The position numbers and the translations under genes were made by a program. Below, one piece after another: positions 1 through 4,984 of a stretch of 6,559 nt of DNA. The notes beneath the pieces are model-generated. The model did not search any database and was not told where the DNA came from. It saw only the letters and a program-made list of their open reading frames with translations. Within the stretch, counting starts at the first letter, position 1, and each line of letters opens with the position of its first letter. Where the stretch lies: contig DGZR01000072.1 in the NCBI GenBank assembly GCA_002397155.1, forward strand, positions 26,524 to 33,082, given 5' to 3'. This DNA comes from Firmicutes bacterium UBA4975. Its GTDB lineage: Bacteria > Bacillota > Proteinivoracia > UBA4975.

Positions 1-558
1 GCCTCTCGCATTGTCGTCCATCCGGGCTCGGTGGGGGGCGGCCTCCGCTGCGAGGCCCTGGCCCGGGCCCAGGCTTTTTTTGTCCGGGTGGTAGAGGAAC
101 TGATGGTTTCCTACCCGGGGATATCTCTCTGCCTGGAAACCATGGGCAAGATCAACCAGTTGGGTGCCCTAGAAGAGGTAATCCGCTTTTGCCTATTGGC
201 GGATTGTTACCAGCCGGCCATAGATTTTGGCCATCTCCACGCCCGGGGTCAGGGGGCGATCAGGGCGCGGGAAGACTACGAGGAGATTCTCCAGCTCCTA
301 GACCATGCCCTGGGGGCCCAGGCGGTGCAGAATCTGCACATCCACTTTAGTTCAATCGAGTACGGCCAGGGGGGCGAGCTCCGGCACCGGACTTTTGCCG
401 AAGGGGAGTACGGCCCAGATTTCCAGCCCCTGGCGGCCTTGATCGCCCGAGACGGTCTCACCCCGGTGATAATCAGCGAATCGGCCGGTCAGCAAACTGA
501 GGACGCCCTGGCCATGAAGGAAATGGTGGAAAAATGCCGGGCAAGGGAGGAGAGGTAA
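1..558 (+). CDS. Endonuclease IV-like TIM-barrel protein (5' truncated by window edge)
   Basis: The frame is open from base 1, so the 185 residues seen are the C-terminal part of a gene that begins outside the window. It resembles the AP endonuclease family 2 (endonuclease IV, COG0648), a TIM barrel that uses metal ions to cut DNA at abasic sites. Visible family landmarks, numbered from the first codon: HPGS (His7), LET (Glu46), IDFGHLHA (Asp75, His78), HIHFS (His115), LRH (His129) and ISES (Glu160). These line up with the metal ligands H109, E145, D179, H182, H216, H231 and E261 of E. coli Nfo. The ligand equivalent to Asp229, in the DRH motif, is Leu127 here. The phrases FGHLHARG and IISESAGQQ recall an archaeal/clostridial subfamily often annotated only as a TIM-barrel or xylose-isomerase-like protein, so repair activity is likely but not certain. 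The stop codon abuts the next start (TAAATG), indicating translational coupling with the HAD gene. Confidence 0.82.
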   Translation, partial: ASRIVVHPGSVGGGLRCEALARAQAFFVRVVEELMVSYPGISLCLETMGKINQLGALEEVIRFCLLADCYQPAIDFGHLHARGQGAIRAREDYEEILQLLDHALGAQAVQNLHIHFSSIEYGQGGELRHRTFAEGEYGPDFQPLAALIARDGLTPVIISESAGQQTEDALAMKEMVEKCRAREER

Positions 559-1254
559 ATGTTTAAAGGAGTATTTTTTGACTTGGACGGCACCCTGCTG
601 CCCCTTGACCTGGCTGAACTCATGAACAGCTATTTTCGGGCCCTGGCGGTAAAACTCTCTCCCTACGTGGAACCCCGCTTATTTCTCAGCGCCCTGATGG
701 CCGGCGTGGAGCAGATGCTGGCCAACGATGGCCGGGGCACTAACGAGGAGGTCTTCAGGGCGGAGTTCGCTTGGCGTTTGGAACGGGGCATGGAGGAGTT
801 GCAGCCCATCTTTGACGACTTCTACCTCAATGAATACCGGGAACTGGGTCGGGGGATTGAGCCCCGGCCCGAAGCCCGCCAGGCGGTGGAGCTGGCCTTC
901 GGGGCCGGTGCCCAGGTTGTCCTGGCCACTAATCCGGTTTTCCCCCGCCTGGCGGTAAAAGCCCGCCTAGAGTGGGCGGGGCTGGCGGACTGTCCCTTCG
1001 CCGCCATAACCAGCTACGAAAACAGCCGCTATTGCAAGCCAAACCCCGGCTACTACCGGGATCTCCTGGAGTCCCTGGGCCTGCACGGCCCGGATTGCCT
1101 CATGGTGGGAAACGATACCCGGGAAGACCTGGCAGCGGCGGAATTGGGCTTTTGCACCTTTCTCCTGGAGGATTTCCTTCTCGACCGGGGTTCGCTTCAC
1201 GAACCAACCTGGCGGGGAAGCTGGGAAGAATTATTGAAAGTGTTGGGTGGATAA
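559..1254 (+). CDS. HAD-superfamily hydrolase (probable phosphatase)
   Basis: This 231-residue soluble protein has all four haloacid-dehalogenase motifs. Motif I is DLDGT (nucleophile Asp8, acid/base Asp10), motif II is ATNPV (Thr124), motif III is CKPNP (Lys160), and motif IV is GNDTREDL (Asp186, Asp190). Residues from about 15 to 110 form a helical insertion typical of a C1 cap, which sets substrate choice. The family transfers phosphoryl groups through an aspartyl-phosphate intermediate, and small phosphoesters such as phosphoglycolate, nucleotides or sugar phosphates are usual substrates; nothing here identifies the actual one. The start is the ATG directly after the upstream stop, with a purine-rich GGGAGGAGAGG just before it. 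The 3' end overlaps the RNase R start by one base (TAATG). A role cleaning up products of the neighbouring nucleases is possible but is only inference from context. Confidence 0.9.
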   Translation: MFKGVFFDLDGTLLPLDLAELMNSYFRALAVKLSPYVEPRLFLSALMAGVEQMLANDGRGTNEEVFRAEFAWRLERGMEELQPIFDDFYLNEYRELGRGIEPRPEARQAVELAFGAGAQVVLATNPVFPRLAVKARLEWAGLADCPFAAITSYENSRYCKPNPGYYRDLLESLGLHGPDCLMVGNDTREDLAAAELGFCTFLLEDFLLDRGSLHEPTWRGSWEELLKVLGG

Positions 1255-3197
1255 TGGACAGGATAGAAAAAAAAGTGTTGACCCGGCTGGCCCAAGATTT
1301 TTACCAAGGGATAGACAAAGAAGAGTTGGCACAGTCTTTGCCAGCACCCCCGGATAAAGTGGCCCTAGCTCTGGACGCCCTGACAGCCAGGGGAATTTTG
1401 GCCAAAAGCGGGGAGGAATACAGCCTAAATGCCCAAGCAAGTATCGTGGCCGGCTACTTTCAGTCCCATGTGCGGGGCTACGGCTTTGTCCACGTGGGGG
1501 GCGACCGCCAGTACTATGTGCCCCCGGGTTCCACCCTGGCTCAGGATGGAGATATTCTCCTCTGCCAGGTTCAGGGCCGGGAGGCGGGAAAAGCACCGGC
1601 GGTAAAAGTCCTGGACTCTCTCACCCGCCGGGAGCGGGTGGTGGCCTCGATCTTTGACGGCCAAGCCAGCCTGGGCTCGATTCTGGACGGGGGGAAAAAG
1701 ATCATGATTCCCAGCCGCCAGGCCAGGGGCGCCAAGGACGGGGACTCTGTCCTGGCCGCCGTCCAGGGTTGGGAGGGCCGGGTGCTGAACCTCTTGGCCC
1801 CAGAAGACAGGCCCTACCTGGACCTGCTCAACCTGGCCGCCAAAAAAGGGATCCTGCCGGTTTTCCCCGAAGGGGTAGAAGAGGAGGCCGCCGCCCTGGG
1901 GCAGAACCAGGGGTGGAAAGACCGCCTGGACCTGCGGGCCGAAGAAGTGGTCACGGTGGACGGGGAGGAATCGCAGGACCTGGATGACGGCTTTTCCCTG
2001 GCTAAACTGCCCGACGGCTCTTGGCGCTTGGGCATTCATATTGCAGACGTGGCCGAATATGTCCGCCCCGGTTCCCGGCTGGAGGCCGAAGCCTTTCAGC
2101 GGGGCCTGAGTGTCTACCTGGTGGACCGGGAAGTGCCGATGCTGCCGGAAAGGCTCTCCCGGGATCTGTGTTCCCTTTTGCCCGGGCAGGACCGGCTGGC
2201 CCTTAGCTGTCTGGTCGAACTCTCCCCCCAGGGCCAGGTCTTGAGCTACAAATTTGCCGAGACAGTTGTCCGGTCCCGGCATAGGCTGACTTACTCCCAA
2301 GCGGAAGAAGGGGGCTACCCCCTCCTGGCCCTGGCCGCCGAACTGGGCCAGCTCCTCAACGCCCGCCGTCAGCAGCGAGGAGCGGCATACATCCAACTGC
2401 CCGCCACCGCCCTCGTCCTGGAAGAGGGGCACCCTGTCAGCATGGGGCCCCAGGTGGCGGGAAAACCCCATGGCCTGGTGGAAGAGTTCATGGTCTTGGC
2501 CAACGAGCTCACGGCCGACTACCTCCATAATAATGAAGTCTCTCTCCTCTACCGAGGAAATGAGGGCTTTTATCCCGACCGGGAACGGGAGCTGGCTCAA
2601 TACTTGGGCCGCTGGGGCCATCGCCTGAACTACCCCCCTTCATCCCGGGAGCTGCAGGAGCTCTTGGCGGCCATCGCCGGTCGGCCCGAAGAACTGCTGG
2701 TCAGCCGCAAACTGGCTCGCAGCCTGCACAAGTCCCGCTATAGCTGGTCGCCCCTGGGCCATTACAACCTGGCTGTCCAGCGCTACACCCACTTTAGCTC
2801 GCCTATCCGGCGCTACTCGGACCTCTTCGTTCACCGCCAGGTCAAGGCCCTCCTGGGGGGCCAGGGCTTAGAACAGTTAGAGCGGGACCTGCCCCGGGTG
2901 GCGGAACAGTGTTCCTACCGGGAACGGCTGGCCCAGGACGTAGAAGGGGCCTGCCTGGAACAAAAGAAACTGGAGTACATGGCCGCTCAGGGGGAGGCAG
3001 TCTTTACCGGCCTGGTGGCCGACTGCACGAACAGCGGGCCCTTAGTCTGGCTGGATAATACGGCGGAGGGCCTGGCAGTGGCGGGGGACCGGCAGGTTCT
3101 GGATAACTGCCAGCCCGGTGACCCTATTAATCTCCGGGTCCACAAGCTAAACTTCAAGACCAAGAGCGTATTTTTTGCCGTCGCCGAACCGGAGTAA
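1254..3197 (+). CDS. rnr: RNase R/RNase II family 3'-5' exoribonuclease (VacB-like)
   Basis: This 647-residue protein belongs to the RNB family, which degrades RNA processively from the 3' end to nucleoside 5'-monophosphates. Residues 1-58 look like a winged-helix domain, 62-120 like a first cold-shock OB fold (GYGFVHV), and about 128-180 like a second. The RNB catalytic domain starts near 187. Its active-site cluster is DGEESQDLDD, with Asp236, Asp242, Asp244 and Asp245; Tyr269 follows in AEYVRPGS, and Arg519/Arg520 lie in HFSSPIRRYSDL. A C-terminal S1-like segment (about 582-645) is weakly conserved and lacks the Lys/Arg-rich tail of typical RNase R, so the protein is shorter than the usual 700-800 residues. 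The frame stays open upstream, but the ATG at 1254 is preferred because the residues before it are the shadow of the HAD gene. The upstream GGGTGG is a poor, close ribosome site, so translation probably depends on coupling to the HAD gene. The common secG-rnr-smpB neighbourhood is absent. Confidence 0.93.
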   Translation: MDRIEKKVLTRLAQDFYQGIDKEELAQSLPAPPDKVALALDALTARGILAKSGEEYSLNAQASIVAGYFQSHVRGYGFVHVGGDRQYYVPPGSTLAQDGDILLCQVQGREAGKAPAVKVLDSLTRRERVVASIFDGQASLGSILDGGKKIMIPSRQARGAKDGDSVLAAVQGWEGRVLNLLAPEDRPYLDLLNLAAKKGILPVFPEGVEEEAAALGQNQGWKDRLDLRAEEVVTVDGEESQDLDDGFSLAKLPDGSWRLGIHIADVAEYVRPGSRLEAEAFQRGLSVYLVDREVPMLPERLSRDLCSLLPGQDRLALSCLVELSPQGQVLSYKFAETVVRSRHRLTYSQAEEGGYPLLALAAELGQLLNARRQQRGAAYIQLPATALVLEEGHPVSMGPQVAGKPHGLVEEFMVLANELTADYLHNNEVSLLYRGNEGFYPDRERELAQYLGRWGHRLNYPPSSRELQELLAAIAGRPEELLVSRKLARSLHKSRYSWSPLGHYNLAVQRYTHFSSPIRRYSDLFVHRQVKALLGGQGLEQLERDLPRVAEQCSYRERLAQDVEGACLEQKKLEYMAAQGEAVFTGLVADCTNSGPLVWLDNTAEGLAVAGDRQVLDNCQPGDPINLRVHKLNFKTKSVFFAVAEPE

Positions 3198-3248
3198 TTT
3201 TTGGCCCCGGTAGGGATTGGCGGCGAAGAAGGCGAATAAGTACTTTAC

Positions 3249-3262
3249 CCGGGTTAGCCCGG
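3249..3262 (+). other. Small GC hairpin in the rnr to Cys-rich-gene spacer
   Basis: CCGGG-TTAG-CCCGG forms a perfect five-pair stem with a four-base loop, 13 bases before the AGGAGG ribosome site of the next gene. No T-tract follows, so it is not a normal terminator. It might be an mRNA processing or stabilising element between rnr and the small gene, or it may be chance in GC-rich DNA. The rest of the 90-base gap shows no convincing promoter. Confidence 0.3.
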
Positions 3263-3287
3263 ATAGAATTTAACAGGAGGGCTGGAA

Positions 3288-3395
3288 ATGGCTGAATTCA
3301 TCTGCCGGGAATGCGGAGAAGAAAAAGAGGGTCGGTGCAAGCCCCGCAAGTGTCCCAAGTGCGGCGCGGCTGATTCTTTTGAGAAAAAGGCCTAG
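3288..3395 (+). CDS. 35-residue RCKP-type rubredoxin-like / zinc-ribbon protein
   Basis: A very short gene encodes 35 residues beginning MAEFICRECG and ending in FEKKA. It has five cysteines: Cys6 and Cys9 (CREC), Cys17 in the RCKP stretch, and Cys22 and Cys25 (CPKC). The two CxxC knuckles predict one tetrahedral Zn or Fe site, as in rubredoxin or zinc ribbons. The GRCKPRKCPKCG core matches what I recall as the RCKP-type rubredoxin-like domain family, found as stand-alone peptides in anaerobes. Support that this is a real gene: a strong AGGAGG at 3275-3280 with a seven-base spacer to ATG, a compact Cys-rich composition, and an intrinsic terminator starting eight bases after the stop. The function is unknown; electron transfer or metal handling during oxidative stress are guesses. 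It may be read through from rnr, since no clear promoter is visible in the 90-base gap. Its relation to the upstream nuclease genes is unclear. Confidence 0.85.
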   Translation: MAEFICRECGEEKEGRCKPRKCPKCGAADSFEKKA

Positions 3396-3403
3396 GGTTT
3401 TCT

Positions 3404-3439
3404 AAAAGGACCGGATTTGAAACCTGGTCCTTTTGCTTT
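3404..3439 (+). terminator. Rho-independent terminator after the Cys-rich gene
   Basis: AAAAGGACC (3404-3412) pairs perfectly with GGTCCTTTT (3426-3434). One G-U and one G-C pair can extend the stem inward, leaving a loop of about nine bases. The T run ending the right arm continues as GCTTTTCTT. Because the left arm begins with A residues, the structure could also act on the opposite strand, though no minus-strand gene is seen nearby. It ends the left transcription block. Confidence 0.78.
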
Positions 3440-3501
3440 TCTTCGGCCCTTTAGGGCAGGAAGAACTCAGCCCCTTTCTTGGTTCCCTCCCGGTCCGGGA
3501 G

Positions 3502-3510
3502 TGTTATAAT
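3502..3510 (+). promoter_or_regulatory. Extended -10 promoter for the threonine aldolase gene
   Basis: TGTTATAAT is a perfect TGn-TATAAT extended -10 element for the housekeeping sigma factor. No good TTGACA-like box lies at the right distance; TTGGTT at 3479-3484 leaves a 20-base spacer. That fits extended -10 promoters, which depend little on the -35. Transcription would begin near 3517, giving a leader of about 27 bases that just includes the ribosome binding site. Confidence 0.72.
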
Positions 3511-3525
3511 TGGGGAAAAAGAAGA

Positions 3526-3533
3526 AGAGGGTG
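3526..3533 (+). promoter_or_regulatory. Ribosome binding site that fixes the GTG start of the aldolase
   Basis: AGAGGGTG lies ten bases before the GTG at 3544 and downstream of the predicted transcription start. It supports 3544 over the upstream in-frame start at 3433, which lies inside the preceding terminator and before the promoter. Confidence 0.65.
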
Positions 3534-3543
3534 TAGAAAAAAA

Positions 3544-4560
3544 GTGGCAATAGATTTACGCAGCGACACTGTCACTGAACCCACGGCGGCGATGCGCCGG
3601 GCGATGGCCGCAGCCCCGGTGGGAGACGATGTCTACGGAGAGGATACCAGCGTTAACGAGCTGGAAGAAAGGGCCGCCCAGCTCATGGGCAAGGAGGCGG
3701 CGCTTTTTGTCAGCAGCGGCACCATGGGCAACCTGCTCTCGGTGCTCAGCGTCTGTCAGCGGGGCGACGAGATCATCATGGAAGAGCAGATGCACATGTT
3801 TTGGTACGAGGTGGCCGGCATTGCCGGCCTGGCCGGGGTGCAGATCCGCACTCTACCCGGACGGCGGGGAGTGGTCAGCGTCCGGGACCTGGAAGGAGCA
3901 ATCCGGGCTCAGGACTTGCACTACCCGCCCACCCGGATGTTCTGCCTGGAGAACAGCCACAATCGGGCCGGAGGCACGGTAGTGAGTCTGGAGCAGACAA
4001 AAGAGCTGAGCGCTGCCGCCCATCGGGCCGGGCTGTGGGTCCACACCGACGGGGCCCGGATTTTCAATGCCGCCCTCTACCTGGGGGTAGAGCCCCGAGC
4101 ACTGGCGGCCTGCACTGACAGTCTGACCTTTTGCCTGTCCAAGGGCCTGGCCGCGCCGGTGGGCTCGGTGCTGGTGGGTCCGGCGGACTTCATTGGCCGG
4201 GCCCGGAAGTACCGGAAGATGCTGGGCGGGGGTATGCGCCAAGTGGGCGTGCTGGCGGCGCCGGGACTCATCGCCCTGGCCGAAATGCGCCGGCGCTTGG
4301 CGGAGGATCATCAAAACGCCCGGCAACTGGCGGAAGGGCTGGCCCGCCTGGGGGCTCAGGTGGACCTGGACACCGTCCAGACAAACATCATCTGTTTTCG
4401 CGTGCCCATGGCTTCAGAGGATTTTCTCCGGGGCTTAAGTCAAAGGGGGGTGCTGGCCAACGACACCGGCCCGGACAGCATCCGCTTTGTCACCCACTAC
4501 CAGGTGAGTTCCCAGGATGTAGGTAAAGTGCTGGCCGCCTGCGCCCAGGTTCTGCCCTGA
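3544..4560 (+). CDS. ltaE: Low-specificity L-threonine aldolase (PLP enzyme)
   Basis: This fold-type I PLP enzyme of 338 residues splits L-threonine and L-allo-threonine into glycine and acetaldehyde in the cytoplasm. It matches the family's usual length of about 340. Landmarks: IDLRSDT at the N terminus (Ser7), SSGTMGN (58-63, phosphate cup), His84 in EQMHMFWYE (predicted to stack on the PLP ring), HTDGARIFNA with Asp169 (pyridine nitrogen) and Arg172, LSKGLAAPVGS with Lys200 (Schiff-base lysine), and RKMLGGGMRQVG (about 225-235). All expected active-site residues are present, so it should be active. The GTG start was chosen because the conserved IDLRSDTVT sequence follows at once and the promoter and ribosome site sit just upstream. 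It appears to be a single-gene unit, framed by an extended -10 promoter and a terminator. Its usual roles are glycine supply or threonine breakdown; nothing ties it functionally to its neighbours. Confidence 0.95.
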   Translation: MAIDLRSDTVTEPTAAMRRAMAAAPVGDDVYGEDTSVNELEERAAQLMGKEAALFVSSGTMGNLLSVLSVCQRGDEIIMEEQMHMFWYEVAGIAGLAGVQIRTLPGRRGVVSVRDLEGAIRAQDLHYPPTRMFCLENSHNRAGGTVVSLEQTKELSAAAHRAGLWVHTDGARIFNAALYLGVEPRALAACTDSLTFCLSKGLAAPVGSVLVGPADFIGRARKYRKMLGGGMRQVGVLAAPGLIALAEMRRRLAEDHQNARQLAEGLARLGAQVDLDTVQTNIICFRVPMASEDFLRGLSQRGVLANDTGPDSIRFVTHYQVSSQDVGKVLAACAQVLP

Positions 4561-4564
4561 CAAA

Positions 4565-4600
4565 CGGGACCTTTTTGCCCCATCCGGCAAAAGGGTCCCG
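4565..4600 (+). terminator. Long hairpin terminator after the threonine aldolase gene
   Basis: CGGGACCTTTTTGCC (4565-4579) pairs with GGCAAAAGGGTCCCG (4586-4600) over 15 positions, with one T-G wobble and a six-base loop (CCATCC). It begins four bases after the aldolase stop. Only ATCATTT follows rather than a clean T run, so termination may be imperfect and could allow read-through into the membrane-protein gene, for which no strong promoter is visible. Confidence 0.7.
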
Positions 4601-4652
4601 ATCATTTAACCCGGCCAGTGGTATTTTCTCCTTTCTGGACATACCCTGTAAT

Positions 4653-4660
4653 AGGGGGTG
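4653..4660 (+). promoter_or_regulatory. Ribosome binding site for the small membrane protein
   Basis: AGGGGGTG lies six bases before the ATG at 4667 and closely matches the AGGAGGTG consensus. The in-frame GTG at 4658 falls inside this site and so is unlikely to be the start. Confidence 0.65.
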
Positions 4661-4666
4661 AAGAAG

Positions 4667-4939
4667 ATGCGCTCTGGCATCTACTTGGTGGGCATCGTGT
4701 CGGTGGTCATGCTCTTAGCTCTGGCTTTCCAGCTCTTGCCGCCTCCTTGGCAGGGCGGGGTGGCCGGCTGGTTTGGCGGGATTTGGTACCTGTGCGCCTT
4801 GGCGGCGGGGCTGGGATACTGGTACAAGTACGACCGGGCCAAGGACCGGGAAATGCGCCAGCGCAAGCTGGACCAGGCCCGGCAGGTGCGGCTGGAGGTC
4901 AGGAAAGCCGGGGCGGGCAGCCGCCAACAGTCATACTAG
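4667..4939 (+). CDS. Small two-helix membrane protein of unknown function
   Basis: The 90-residue product has two hydrophobic stretches: about 5-24 (IYLVGIVSVVMLLALAFQLL) and about 33-52 (AGWFGGIWYLCALAAGLGYW). A short PPPWQGG turn separates them. A charged tail from about 54 to 80 is rich in Arg, Lys, Glu and Gln and could form an amphipathic or short coiled helix. The positive-inside rule puts both ends in the cytoplasm. No signal-peptidase site or known motif is seen. I do not recognise the family. Bacillus subtilis has small membrane proteins (ytpI, ytrH, ytrI) between ytoI and dnaE, so a link to that locus is conceivable, but the gene order differs and sequence similarity is not evident. 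The promoter is uncertain: TGGTATTTT at 4619-4627 is only a weak extended -10 candidate, and read-through from the aldolase gene is an alternative. The clear SD and sensible topology support a real gene. Confidence 0.75.
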   Translation: MRSGIYLVGIVSVVMLLALAFQLLPPPWQGGVAGWFGGIWYLCALAAGLGYWYKYDRAKDREMRQRKLDQARQVRLEVRKAGAGSRQQSY

Positions 4940-4942
4940 TTA

Positions 4943-4951
4943 TGATATAAT
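4943..4951 (+). promoter_or_regulatory. Extended -10 promoter for the YtoI-like regulator (and probably dnaE)
   Basis: TGATATAAT is a perfect TGn-TATAAT element just after the stop of the membrane-protein gene. The -35 region 17 bases upstream (GCCAAC) is poor, as at the aldolase promoter. Transcription would start near 4958, giving a leader of about 27 bases. As only 46 bases separate the regulator from dnaE and no terminator is seen there, this promoter may also serve dnaE. Confidence 0.72.
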
Positions 4952-4953
4952 AC

Positions 4954-4983
4954 CGAGAGAAACCGTTAAGAGGGTGACTCTCG
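4954..4983 (+). promoter_or_regulatory. Inverted repeat framing the ribosome binding site of the YtoI-like gene
   Basis: CGAGAG (4954-4959) and CTCTCG (4978-4983) are perfect inverted repeats. The Shine-Dalgarno AGAGGGTGA (about 4969-4977) lies between them, and the ATG follows two bases after the right arm. The left arm overlaps the predicted transcription start. It could be an operator for an autoregulating HTH protein, a leader hairpin affecting ribosome access, or chance, since the stem is only six pairs. Confidence 0.4.
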
Positions 4984-4984
4984 A

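Noticed and set aside
972..1253. Upstream extension of the rnr frame
   Set aside because: The extra 94 codons overlap the HAD gene in another frame, lack family similarity and are rich in Gly, Pro and Arg. The ATG at 1254 fits the domain start and the TAATG coupling.
1425..2621. Long minus-strand open frame (398 codons) opposite rnr
   Set aside because: It lies wholly inside a well-supported RNB gene. Its translation has no recognisable motif and is rich in Gly, Pro, Gln and His, as expected from reading GC-rich codons backwards.
3244..3269. TTTACC / TAGAAT as a promoter for the Cys-rich gene
   Set aside because: The spacer is only 14 bases, and the predicted start would fall inside the AGGAGG ribosome site.
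3433..3543. Upstream start for the threonine aldolase
   Set aside because: It would begin within the T tract of the preceding terminator and before the extended -10 promoter, adding 37 residues that the family lacks.
3853..4326. Minus-strand and alternate-frame open frames inside the aldolase gene
   Set aside because: They are shadows of a gene with complete PLP-enzyme motifs, with no ribosome sites or recognisable products of their own.
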